From Methanoregula sp. (GTDB taxonomy: Archaea; Halobacteriota; Methanomicrobia; Methanomicrobiales; Methanospirillaceae), in NCBI RefSeq assembly GCF_002835825.1, contig NZ_PIZH01000105.1, forward strand, positions 1 through 6,199: a DNA stretch of 6,199 nucleotides, given 5' to 3'. This document shows, one piece after another, positions 1 through 6,126 of the stretch; the first letter of the stretch is position 1; each line of letters begins with the position of its first letter. Made by a program: the position numbers and the translations under genes. The notes beneath the pieces are model-generated. The model was not told the DNA's origin and made no database searches. It saw only the letters and a program-made list of their open reading frames with translations.

Positions 1-447
1 TTACGCCGGCTTGATCTCCACAAGCTTCAGCACACGGCCTTTATCGCAGATATCCGGAGCATTGCCCAGGACATCCACCACAATGTATTTTTCCCCCTCG
101 ACAACACCTTCGGGGCGGCAGAGGTCAAAACTCCGGCAGTCATGCCGGTTGCAGGAAAATTCCGGTTTGATCTTGGAGTTGATGATCGCCATCTCAGGGC
201 TGATCATGAGGGTGATGGGGGCTTCCATCACCTCAACCGCCGTTGCACCATTGAGGTGCACTGTGCAGTCGTGGTGGGTTGTCCTGACCGTGACAACACG
301 GTATTTCCTTCCTTTCTGCAGGTTATTGCAGGCCTTCTTCACCTTGCACGTCCCGCATTCGGCAACCTCACCTTCGTAGATGAACTCTGTCCCCGGCTTT
401 GCAAGCACCGTTCCGACCAGGGTCACTTTTGTCTTTGCGTCCGTCAT
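1..447 (-). CDS. UPF0179 family protein, cysteine-rich, function unknown
   Basis: This encodes a 148-residue soluble protein with no signal peptide or membrane segment. I recognise it as the archaeal UPF0179 family from its overall sequence and length; no biochemical function is established that I know of. Eight cysteines are visible from the chosen start. Six form two triads, C31-x2-C34-x5-C40 and C99-x4-C104-x5-C110, with C61 and C134 outside them. Such spacing suggests a bound metal or iron-sulfur cluster, which is inference. The segment around residues 42-58 and the last 30 residues look beta-rich. I chose the ATG at 447 because GAGGTG lies six bases upstream. A GTG at 456 in the same frame would add three residues but has a weaker ribosome site. 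The gene starts 10 bases after the egsA stop, so it is probably cotranscribed with egsA. The TAA stop is at bases 1-3. Confidence 0.85.
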   Translation of the reverse strand: MTDAKTKVTLVGTVLAKPGTEFIYEGEVAECGTCKVKKACNNLQKGRKYRVVTVRTTHHDCTVHLNGATAVEVMEAPITLMISPEMAIINSKIKPEFSCNRHDCRSFDLCRPEGVVEGEKYIVVDVLGNAPDICDKGRVLKLVEIKPA

Positions 448-457
448 GCCAGCCACC

Positions 458-1546
458 TCATTCCATATACAGCATCTGCACCAGGTTCTCTGCCGATTCG
501 CGGGTCAGCCCCATATCGAATATGGTAAAGCGCTCGGGACGGATATCCTTTGCCATCAGGAGCGCCTCCACCGCCGTTGCATCGTCAATGCCCACATCTT
601 TTGGAGTAACCGGCGCCCCGATACTCTTGAGCGATGCACGGATTCCCTTCCAGTCACCGCCATGGAGGTACATCGAGATGATTGTGCCAATCCCGCAGCT
701 TTCGCCATGGAGTGCCTTTCCCGGGGCGAGGCGTTCAAGGGCATGGGAGAACTTGTGCTCCCCGCCGCTTGCCGGGCGCGATGACCCGGCAATACTCATG
801 GCAACCCCGCTGGACACGAGCGCTTTCGTTACGATCCATGCTGACTCCTCGCTGGACGGTTTAATGAGAGGGGCATTCTTCACGAGAATCTCCGCGGTCA
901 TCTTCGAGAGGGCGGCTGCATACTCGCTCACCTGCTCGCCTTTCACCCGGTGGGCGAGTTCCCAGTCGAGGATGGCCGTGTAATTGGAGATGACATCCGC
1001 ACACCCGGCTGCAAGCAGGCGATGGGGGGCACGTGCGATGATCGCGGTGTCTGCCACGATGGCGAGGGGAGGATGGGCCTGGAGCGAGGAATGCCCCCCT
1101 TCAACGGCTACCGATGCCCGGGCCGAGGCGATCCCGTCATGCGATGCCGCTGTAGGGACGGATATGAACGGGCGGTCAAGGTTGTATGAGACGATCTTTG
1201 CGGTATCGATGACCCTTCCGCCGCCGACACCGATAAGGAAATCCGCATCTGCAGCTGCCATCTCGGCTTTCTTGATGAGGGGAAGACTGATCTCTTCGGC
1301 AAAGAACGGGACAATGGACCGGTTGCTTAATAGAACCTCCCGGACACGGTTCCCGGCAAGTTCCATGGTACTCTTTCCCGAGATCAGGAGCGCTTTCTTC
1401 CCCAGTTTCAGGTCATCGCAGACCGAGGGCAGTTGCTGGAAGACGTCATGGCCGATCACAACGTCGCGGGGCAGCTGCATCCACCGGGACTTGTCAAAGA
1501 CCTTCTCTTTGAGTAATTTTATTGCATCTGCGCTCATTGTAATCAT
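458..1546 (-). CDS. egsA: NAD(P)-dependent glycerol-1-phosphate dehydrogenase
   Basis: This cytoplasmic enzyme (EC 1.1.1.261) reduces dihydroxyacetone phosphate to sn-glycerol-1-phosphate, the backbone of archaeal ether lipids. The 362 residues match the family's usual length. The N-terminal part carries the glycine-rich dinucleotide site GVGGGRVIDTAK at residues 106-117, followed by the conserved PTAASHDGIAS at 131-141. The C-terminal part holds the expected metal ligands: D184 in GCADVISN, H264 in GGEHKFSH and H280 in LHGES. Assigning these as zinc ligands rests on family knowledge. Two starts are possible, ATG at 1546 and ATG at 1537 (359 residues), and neither has a Shine-Dalgarno sequence. 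A TATA-like element centred near 1572 would place transcription start at about 1546, so a leaderless message from the first ATG is favoured. The gene heads a unit with the UPF0179 gene and diverges from the DUF63 gene, with only two bases between the start codons. No key residue appears to be missing. Confidence 0.96.
   Translation of the reverse strand: MITMSADAIKLLKEKVFDKSRWMQLPRDVVIGHDVFQQLPSVCDDLKLGKKALLISGKSTMELAGNRVREVLLSNRSIVPFFAEEISLPLIKKAEMAAADADFLIGVGGGRVIDTAKIVSYNLDRPFISVPTAASHDGIASARASVAVEGGHSSLQAHPPLAIVADTAIIARAPHRLLAAGCADVISNYTAILDWELAHRVKGEQVSEYAAALSKMTAEILVKNAPLIKPSSEESAWIVTKALVSSGVAMSIAGSSRPASGGEHKFSHALERLAPGKALHGESCGIGTIISMYLHGGDWKGIRASLKSIGAPVTPKDVGIDDATAVEALLMAKDIRPERFTIFDMGLTRESAENLVQMLYME
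1514..1523 (+). promoter_or_regulatory. Candidate TATA element for the DUF63-SpoIIM-proS unit
   Basis: TAATTTTATT is the only strongly AT-rich run ahead of the DUF63 start and lies inside the first codons of egsA. Its centre is about 30 bases before the ATG, so the transcript would be nearly leaderless. This agrees with the lack of a Shine-Dalgarno sequence. Confidence 0.4.
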
Positions 1547-1548
1547 GG

Positions 1549-2415
1549 ATGATTAGTGATTTCATCTACAAATACTACATCGATCCCATCAGGCTTGGCC
1601 AACCCTATAATGTTGTCGACACGCTGACCTACGCCCTTATCCTTGTCGTTGGTGTCTACCTGCTGTACCGCTGGTTATCCACGTCCACGTGGCTCTCGGA
1701 TATCGGGTTTACCATCGACGCCACCTTCATCCTTTCGACCATCCCCTATGTGATTCTCGGGGGTGTCATGCGGGTCATCGAAGATACCGGCATGATCACC
1801 GGCGATTTCAAGTATCTCCTGATAACCCCGCTCATCTATTTCGTCCTCTTCTTCTTTACCATCGGCATGCTCTTCCTCTCGCGGTACCTCACGCTCCAGG
1901 GACTCACGAAGCACTACCTTACATTCTATTTCTGGGCAGGTACCTTCGCTGTCGTTGTTGCCTCGCTCATCCTTATTGCCTGGAGCACGACTCACCATGG
2001 TATCGATTTTTACGTGCTCGGAATAATCCCGCTCATGACTGTTGTGGCAACGGCCCTTGTCTGGGCGTTCATGCGCTATGTCTGCCGGTGGGAGTATGTC
2101 AATGACCCGCTGTACATCACCCTCCTCTTCGGGCAGCTCCTCGATGCCAGCGCCACGAGCTTCGGGATCGACCTCCACCCGACTCTCCAGTACGTTGAGC
2201 AGCATGTTGTCGGCTTTCACCTCATCGAACTGACCGGCACAGCGTTCATCATGTACCCCCTGAAACTCATCGTCCTCTTCCCGGCAATCTACATCATGCA
2301 GCTCTACCGAAAGGAGGCAAACACGGCATTCTGGCACCTCGTGCTGCTGGCGATGATTGTTGTCGGATTTGCACCCGGTGTCCGCGACATGGTCCGGATG
2401 GTCCTCTATGTCTAA
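1549..2415 (+). CDS. DUF63 family multi-pass membrane protein, function unknown
   Basis: This encodes a 288-residue integral membrane protein recognised as DUF63, a euryarchaeal family without known function. About seven or eight hydrophobic segments are visible, near residues 27-41, 57-73, 89-111, 126-145, 155-175, 188-198, 221-252 and 260-276. Family-like conserved blocks include YNVVDTLTYAL (20-30), ILGGVMRVIEDTG (69-81), GQLLDASATSFGID (195-208), the stretch from E217 to E227 with H219 and H224, and APGVRD (275-280). Several acidic and histidine residues (D24, E78, D79, D199, E217, H219, H224, E227) lie in or beside hydrophobic segments. That is unusual for a purely structural protein and may mark an active site or a metal or proton path; this is inference. 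The ATG at 1549 has no Shine-Dalgarno sequence. The oligo-AT run at 1514-1523 would give a nearly leaderless transcript. The 3' end overlaps the next gene by eight bases. Confidence 0.88.
   Translation: MISDFIYKYYIDPIRLGQPYNVVDTLTYALILVVGVYLLYRWLSTSTWLSDIGFTIDATFILSTIPYVILGGVMRVIEDTGMITGDFKYLLITPLIYFVLFFFTIGMLFLSRYLTLQGLTKHYLTFYFWAGTFAVVVASLILIAWSTTHHGIDFYVLGIIPLMTVVATALVWAFMRYVCRWEYVNDPLYITLLFGQLLDASATSFGIDLHPTLQYVEQHVVGFHLIELTGTAFIMYPLKLIVLFPAIYIMQLYRKEANTAFWHLVLLAMIVVGFAPGVRDMVRMVLYV
1567..1577 (-). promoter_or_regulatory. Candidate TATA element for the egsA-UPF0179 unit
   Basis: On the minus strand this reads TAGTATTTGTA and lies inside codons 7-10 of the DUF63 gene. Its centre is 26 bases from the egsA ATG at 1546, the expected distance for a leaderless message. 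It deviates from the consensus TATA box, so support is positional more than by sequence match. Confidence 0.35.
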
Positions 2416-2974
2416 CTCCCCGATGACCAACGCCCTGATAATCACGCTCCTCCTCTTTTTTTCCACCATGTGTGTCGGGTGGATCGGATCTGCCCAGAAT
2501 CCTGCCATAGGCGAGCAGCTCATGGACCTTTTTGCCAAGGAAGTTGCCGGAGAGATCACCAAGGACAACCCGGTGGACATGTGCGCCAAGCTGTTCGGGA
2601 ACAACCTCGGGGCCTGCATCCTCCTCTTCCTTGGCGGGGCGTCCTTTGGGATCCTGACCATCTTTATCATGAGCTTAAATGGCATCGTCATCGGGGCGAT
2701 CATGGAGATTGTCCACGAAACCCACTCGCCGCTGTTTGTCGCTGCCGCCCTCATCCCGCACGGGATCTTCGAGATCCCGGCGTTCATCATCGCGGGGGCA
2801 CTCGGGATACTCCTTGCGCAGGGTCTTATTGCAGAATGGTACGGTGAGGGAGATACCGGGAAAGAGGCTGCCAGGTACGGAAGGCTCTTTGTGCTCTCCG
2901 TCCTCCCGCTTATTGCCATCGCCGCATGTGTCGAGGCTTTTATTACGCCGGTTATCATACAATTAGTAGCTTAA
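2408..2974 (+). CDS. SpoIIM-family (DUF95) integral membrane protein
   Basis: This encodes a 188-residue membrane protein of the SpoIIM/DUF95 family. In Bacillus that family includes a sporulation protein that works in a peptidoglycan-hydrolysing engulfment complex. Archaeal members lack that context and their role is unknown. Hydrophobic segments lie near residues 8-25, 67-100 (with [21 protein letters not shown]), 108-140 and 160-187. Family-type features are FGNN at 63-66, the glycine-rich NG-x3-G at 91-96, PHGIFEIPA at 117-125 and a late EAFITP at 176-181. The start at 2408 is preceded by GGATGG about five bases upstream and overlaps the DUF63 stop by eight bases, as expected for translational coupling. 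An in-frame ATG at 2423 lacks a ribosome site, and an upstream in-frame start at 2357 would lie deep inside DUF63. The proS start codon follows the TAA stop after 11 bases. Confidence 0.88.
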   Translation: MSNSPMTNALIITLLLFFSTMCVGWIGSAQNPAIGEQLMDLFAKEVAGEITKDNPVDMCAKLFGNNLGACILLFLGGASFGILTIFIMSLNGIVIGAIMEIVHETHSPLFVAAALIPHGIFEIPAFIIAGALGILLAQGLIAEWYGEGDTGKEAARYGRLFVLSVLPLIAIAACVEAFITPVIIQLVA

Positions 2975-2985
2975 GAGGACACGAG

Positions 2986-4422
2986 ATGGACGACGATACA
3001 GGCACCCTGCCGACAAAGCAGGACTTTTCCGGATGGTTCAATGATATTCTCTGGCGGGCCGAGATCATGGATGTCCGCTACCCGGTTAAGGGGCTGTACG
3101 TCTGGTACCCGTACGGGTTTGCAATCCGCAAGTTTGTCTATAACCGGCTCCGGGAACTCCTTGACCGCGACCATGAGGAGACGCTCTTCCCGCTGCTCAT
3201 TCCCGAGCAGGAGTTCATGAAGGAGGCCGAGCACATCAAGGGCTTCGAGAATGAGGTCTACTGGGTTACGCACGGGGGAACAACCCCGCTCGACGTCAAA
3301 CTTGCCCTCCGGCCCACGAGCGAGACTGCGATCTACCCGATGTACGCCCTCTGGCTCCGTTCACACGCTGACCTGCCGATGAAGTACTACCAGATCGTCA
3401 ACACGTTCCGGTACGAGACCAAGCAGACCCGGCCCCTCATCCGCCTCCGCGAGATTACTTCGTTCATGGAGTCCCACACGGTCCACGCCACGTGGGATGA
3501 GGCAGAAGCCCAATGCGAGTACGAGCTGGGGCTCACCAAAGAGTTTTACGACGGCCTTTGTATCCCCATCACCATCTCGAAACGGCCGGACTGGGATAAG
3601 TTCCCGGGTGCCGATTACACGATCGCGGTTGACGCCATCATGCCCAACGGTCGTACCCTCCAGATCGGGACTGTCCACCATCTCGGGACGCACTTCTCGA
3701 AGACCTTCTCCATCAACTTCGAGGACAAGAACGGGGAGCAGCAGCTCGCCAACCAGACCTGTTACGGGATATCAGAGCGGTCGATCGCCGCCCTCCTCTC
3801 CCTGCATGGTGACGACAAGGGGCTCGTCCTTCCCCCCGCTGTTGCTCCCGTCCAGGCAGTCATTGTCCCGATCACCATTGGAAAGCGCCACGAGGATGTT
3901 CTCGCTGCAGCAAAGAAACTGGAATCCGACCTGAAGGCTGCCGGGTTCCGGGTGAAGATGGACACCCGGGACATGCGTCCCGGTGCCAAGTACTACTGGT
4001 GGGAACTCCGGGGGGTGCCCCTCCGGCTCGAACTCGGGCCAAGGGATATTGACAACGGAAAAGTGATGGCCGTGAAGCGGACGGGGGAGAAGACATCCCT
4101 CGAGCTTGCTACAGTCTGCGACGGGGTGACGCGGGTGCTTGCGGAGATTACCGACGGGATTCGCGCCAAGGCCGAGGAGCATACGAAGTCCCACCTCTGC
4201 TCCGTTGACTCAATGGATGCCCTCAATACTGCCTTAAATGACGGGAAGGTTGCTGTCGTCCACTGGTGCCGCGAGCGCGAATGCGGTGATGCCATCGAGG
4301 AGAAAGCAAACTCTTCCATCCTCGGGACAGAAGTAAGGTCGCCCTATGTTGCGGCAACCGATGGGAAGTGTATTGTGTGCGGTAAGCCGGGCAAAGCCAC
4401 TCTCGTAGGAAGAACCTACTGA
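2986..4422 (+). CDS. proS: Prolyl-tRNA synthetase, archaeal/eukaryotic type
   Basis: This cytoplasmic class II aminoacyl-tRNA synthetase (EC 6.1.1.15) charges tRNA-Pro. The 478 residues fit the archaeal/eukaryotic type, which lacks the bacterial insertion editing domain. [10 protein letters not shown] at 109-118 carries the proline and adenylate-binding threonine and glutamate. Motif 2 is [17 protein letters not shown] at 141-157, and motif 3 includes [11 protein letters not shown] at 261-271 with R265. The anticodon-binding domain runs from about 285 to 390. The C-terminal domain has a zinc-type cysteine set, C428-x4-C433 and C462-x2-C465, and the protein ends in tyrosine (GRTY), typical of this type. 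I chose the ATG at 2986 because GAGG lies seven bases upstream. Upstream in-frame codons from 2926 overlap the SpoIIM gene and do not look like family sequence. It is the last gene of the DUF63-SpoIIM-proS unit, and a T8 tract follows 11 bases after the stop. Confidence 0.98.
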   Translation: MDDDTGTLPTKQDFSGWFNDILWRAEIMDVRYPVKGLYVWYPYGFAIRKFVYNRLRELLDRDHEETLFPLLIPEQEFMKEAEHIKGFENEVYWVTHGGTTPLDVKLALRPTSETAIYPMYALWLRSHADLPMKYYQIVNTFRYETKQTRPLIRLREITSFMESHTVHATWDEAEAQCEYELGLTKEFYDGLCIPITISKRPDWDKFPGADYTIAVDAIMPNGRTLQIGTVHHLGTHFSKTFSINFEDKNGEQQLANQTCYGISERSIAALLSLHGDDKGLVLPPAVAPVQAVIVPITIGKRHEDVLAAAKKLESDLKAAGFRVKMDTRDMRPGAKYYWWELRGVPLRLELGPRDIDNGKVMAVKRTGEKTSLELATVCDGVTRVLAEITDGIRAKAEEHTKSHLCSVDSMDALNTALNDGKVAVVHWCRERECGDAIEEKANSSILGTEVRSPYVAATDGKCIVCGKPGKATLVGRTY

Positions 4423-4433
4423 TTATTTATCCC

Positions 4434-4441
4434 TTTTTTTT
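4434..4441 (+). terminator. Oligo-T transcription terminator after proS
   Basis: Eight consecutive T residues on the plus strand begin 12 bases beyond the proS stop, with no clear hairpin before them. Archaeal RNA polymerase can terminate at bare U-rich tracts, and the position between two convergent genes fits. Only a short TTTT just past the channel stop (near 4465-4468 on the minus strand) could serve the opposite gene. Confidence 0.6.
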
Positions 4442-4469
4442 GGCAAGTGTGTGACAGGAGTCCTAAAAC

Positions 4470-5294
4470 TCAGCTCCCTTTTGGCGGCTGTTCATCGAGT
4501 CGCTTCTCGATCCGATCCAGGCGGGCAGCCAGATCTGCATGCTGCCGGTTCTGTTCCTGGATCGCATCACGGATCTCTGCAAGTGCAGGATCGCTCCCCC
4601 CGTTCTGATCCTTCTCTTCTGAAATCTCGTCAGGATCCGGTGTCAGGAGCTTGTTGGCGATATAACCAGCGAGAGTCCCAAAGAGCCCGACTCCCATGGT
4701 CATCACCATGATGCCCACCATCCGCCCGGCATTCGTTACCGGGTAGTGGTCCCCGTATCCTACCGTCGTGATGGTCACGTACACCCACCACATTGCCTCG
4801 GATGCCGAGTGGATATTGGCATCCGGCGAGGCACGCTCGGCCGTGAGGACGAGGAACGCACCGCTCTCGATAACGAGCATGACACAGAAAACAACGATAA
4901 ACAGGACGCTTTCAGCCCGGTGCTTTTTCAGTTGCCTGAGGATGTTTCTTGCCCCGTACTTATGCAGGAGCCGGTATGCCTTGAAGATCCGGAAGAGACG
5001 GAGGATTCGCAGCGCCGGAATGCTTGCGAGCAGGTCTGCCCATCCCCAGTTCCGGAAAAAGTAATGGGCTTTTGACTCCGCGGTCACGAGACGGAAGATG
5101 AAGTCAGAAAGGAAGATAATCGTTAAGAAGAAGTTAATGACCTCCAGGACCCGGACTGCATCCGGGTCCAGGCCCGGGAACCATGAGACAACGAGGTTGA
5201 CAACAGAGAGGATGGAGACAAGGATGATGAAGATCTCGTAGCCGGGATCTTTCATCTCCTGCATATCGAGGGTTGCACTCTTTCCGGGGTCCAT
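4470..5294 (-). CDS. Voltage-gated potassium channel subunit (six-transmembrane, Kv type)
   Basis: This 274-residue membrane protein would form a tetrameric potassium channel. S1 lies near 19-39, S2 near 49-69 (with D64), S3 near 82-95 (with D87) and S4 near 96-110. S5 lies near 128-150, and the pore helix with selectivity filter TVGYGD at 177-182. S6 lies near 193-217. S4 has basic residues at every third position (R96, R99, R102, K105, R108), the pattern of a working voltage sensor. After an acidic linker the C-terminus forms a heptad repeat, residues 238-266, described separately. The ATG at 5294 has GGTGG eight bases upstream. A GTG at 5306 would add four residues but lies within that ribosome site. 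The gene converges on proS and lies downstream of the lipoprotein gene on the same strand, 76 bases away with its own TATA-like element. It resembles KvAP-type prokaryotic channels, but the permeant ion and gating voltage cannot be read from sequence alone. Confidence 0.93.
   Translation of the reverse strand: MDPGKSATLDMQEMKDPGYEIFIILVSILSVVNLVVSWFPGLDPDAVRVLEVINFFLTIIFLSDFIFRLVTAESKAHYFFRNWGWADLLASIPALRILRLFRIFKAYRLLHKYGARNILRQLKKHRAESVLFIVVFCVMLVIESGAFLVLTAERASPDANIHSASEAMWWVYVTITTVGYGDHYPVTNAGRMVGIMVMTMGVGLFGTLAGYIANKLLTPDPDEISEEKDQNGGSDPALAEIRDAIQEQNRQHADLAARLDRIEKRLDEQPPKGS
4494..4584 (-). other. C-terminal heptad-repeat coiled coil of the potassium channel
   Basis: Channel residues 238-266 (counted from the ATG at 5294) show an unbroken 3-4 spacing of core positions: L238, I241, I245, Q248, H252, L255, L259, I262 and L266. 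That is four heptads of a parallel coiled coil, with polar Q248 and H252 in the middle. It is joined to S6 by an acidic, glycine-containing linker. A tetramerisation role is inferred from similar cytoplasmic coiled coils in other prokaryotic channels. Confidence 0.65.
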
Positions 5295-5337
5295 GGATGA
5301 AGCCACCAGTACAGGTAACGGTAATCCGGCATCAAAC

Positions 5338-5346
5338 CATAAAAGA
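5338..5346 (-). promoter_or_regulatory. Candidate TATA element of the potassium channel gene
   Basis: On the minus strand this reads CTTTTATGG, centred about 47 bases before the ATG at 5294. With the usual archaeal spacing of about 26 bases, transcription would start near 5315. That gives a short leader holding the GGTGG ribosome site. The match is modest and no clear BRE is seen. Confidence 0.35.
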
Positions 5347-5370
5347 GAATGGGTTTTGGTTCCCCAACCA
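5342..5370 (-). terminator. Stem-loop and T-rich stretch after the lipoprotein gene
   Basis: Directly after the lipoprotein stop codon the minus strand has a short inverted repeat, TGGTT-GGGG-AACCA (5357-5370). A pyrimidine-rich stretch, TTCTCTTTT (5342-5350), follows about seven bases later. The stem is only five base pairs, so this is a weak intrinsic-terminator candidate. The T-rich part merges with the candidate TATA element of the channel gene. Confidence 0.35.
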
Positions 5371-5913
5371 TCACGGGGGAGTGAGGATATTGCCCTGCGC
5401 TACAATCTCGGCCGGGGCAAACCGCCGTATAGTCAGGGGTGTTGCGACTGCCGGAGCACGGACCACGATGACAGCCATCCGTTTTGCGGGAAGGTATGCC
5501 CGCGGGTTGAGCCGGATCACGAACTGCTCCCGGTCCTCAATCCTGCTGTTCTGGTCGCCGACCTGGCCCACCACGTTCAGGATCCCCCAGCAGCCCTGGG
5601 GGGGGTTACCCCAGTAACCTTCCACCGGAATAAGGGTCTCCGTCTTGATGGTATCGGCATAGACTATTGAAATCTTCTCCATGTCTATAGGTCGTGCGCC
5701 CGGGACAAGGGCAACCGTGATATCAATAGTATCGATGGTGCCCCCTGCCAGACCGTCCCCGGTCACATCGCCGACGAGGACCAGGGCCTGGCCCGGAAGG
5801 GCAGGCTCCGCTGAGAGCGTTTCTGCGATCGGCGAATGTTCCTCATCGGTGCAACCTGCAAGGAAAACGGCTGCAACAAGGAGCGTCACAATGATAAAAA
5901 ACCGGTATCTCAA
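5371..5913 (-). CDS. Predicted lipoprotein with an archaellin-like C-terminal domain
   Basis: This encodes a 180-residue predicted secreted, lipid-anchored protein. Residues 1-20 form a signal peptide with a basic start (MRYR), a hydrophobic core and the lipobox LAGC, placing the modified cysteine at C21. A short acidic linker follows. Residues 46-165 resemble the conserved part of archaeal flagellins. GTIDTIDITVALVPGARPID (59-78) matches the typical archaellin block, EDREQFVIRL (126-135) matches its 'GE-x-F-x-I' strand, and AVIVVRAPAVATPLTIRRF (147-165) matches the terminal strands with a 'PLTI' motif. There is no class III (prepilin-type) signal and no N-terminal hydrophobic filament helix, so it should not polymerise as an archaellin does. 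The start is TTG at 5913, supported by GAGGT eight bases upstream; no in-frame ATG or GTG lies before the signal peptide. Family assignment is from pattern memory, and the function is unknown. A surface role such as cell-envelope binding or anchoring is inference. Confidence 0.75.
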   Translation of the reverse strand: MRYRFFIIVTLLVAAVFLAGCTDEEHSPIAETLSAEPALPGQALVLVGDVTGDGLAGGTIDTIDITVALVPGARPIDMEKISIVYADTIKTETLIPVEGYWGNPPQGCWGILNVVGQVGDQNSRIEDREQFVIRLNPRAYLPAKRMAVIVVRAPAVATPLTIRRFAPAEIVAQGNILTPP

Positions 5914-5959
5914 GGCCGGGTACCTCTGCCTGTATGCTGCGATAAAGTGGGGACTGTAT

Positions 5960-5969
5960 CCTATAAAAA
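5960..5969 (-). promoter_or_regulatory. Candidate TATA element of the lipoprotein gene
   Basis: On the minus strand this reads TTTTTATAGG, about 52 bases before the TTG start. The usual spacing puts transcription start near 5939, giving a leader of roughly 25 bases that contains the GAGGT ribosome site. The rest of the 213-base region between the lipoprotein and acylphosphatase genes shows no RNA gene or convincing small reading frame. Confidence 0.4.
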
Positions 5970-6098
5970 CATGTTACTCTGTACAAAAATCCAACGGAGA
6001 CGTGAAGAGAAAGCCGGTGAGCCAAAGGAAGGACGACTGGGATTAATTGCCGTTGTTTTCCGCCGGTCAATGTGTTCATCAACGAGTGTAAATGCCAA

Positions 6099-6106
6099 CA
6101 TTTATG
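6099..6106 (+). promoter_or_regulatory. Candidate TATA element of the acylphosphatase gene
   Basis: CATTTATG is centred about 24 bases before the ATG at 6127 and 30 before the ATG at 6133. No Shine-Dalgarno sequence is seen before either codon, so a leaderless transcript is likely. Confidence 0.4.
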
Positions 6107-6126
6107 ACTGCAGATCGTCAGAAAAG

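Noticed and set aside
984..1556. A 190-codon open frame on the plus strand opposite egsA
   Set aside because: It is antisense to a clear enzyme with intact motifs and its protein is low-complexity and serine/arginine-rich, typical of a shadow frame.
1675..2958. A 427-codon open frame on the minus strand opposite the DUF63 and SpoIIM-like genes
   Set aside because: It lies antisense to two well-recognised membrane proteins, is unusually rich in charged residues and resembles no family. It is explained by codon bias of the real genes leaving that frame without stops.
2926..2985. In-frame extension of proS upstream of the ATG at 2986
   Set aside because: The added 20 residues overlap the end of the SpoIIM-like gene and do not look like the family's N-terminus, while the ATG at 2986 has GAGG at proper spacing.
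4746..5075. Plus-strand open frames opposite the potassium channel
   Set aside because: They are antisense to the pore and voltage-sensor coding sequence, whose motifs are intact.
5962..5969. TATAAAAA on the plus strand as a promoter of an unannotated small RNA in the intergenic region
   Set aside because: The same bases match the archaeal TATA consensus better on the minus strand, where they serve the lipoprotein gene, and the downstream plus-strand sequence forms only weak short stems.
6002..6046. A 14-codon frame starting with GTG in the lipoprotein-acylphosphatase gap
   Set aside because: GGAG lies only two bases before the GTG, too close for a normal ribosome site, and a frame this short is expected by chance.
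5681..6046. A 121-codon plus-strand frame running across the lipoprotein start
   Set aside because: It is antisense to the signal peptide and archaellin-like domain and shows no recognisable motif.
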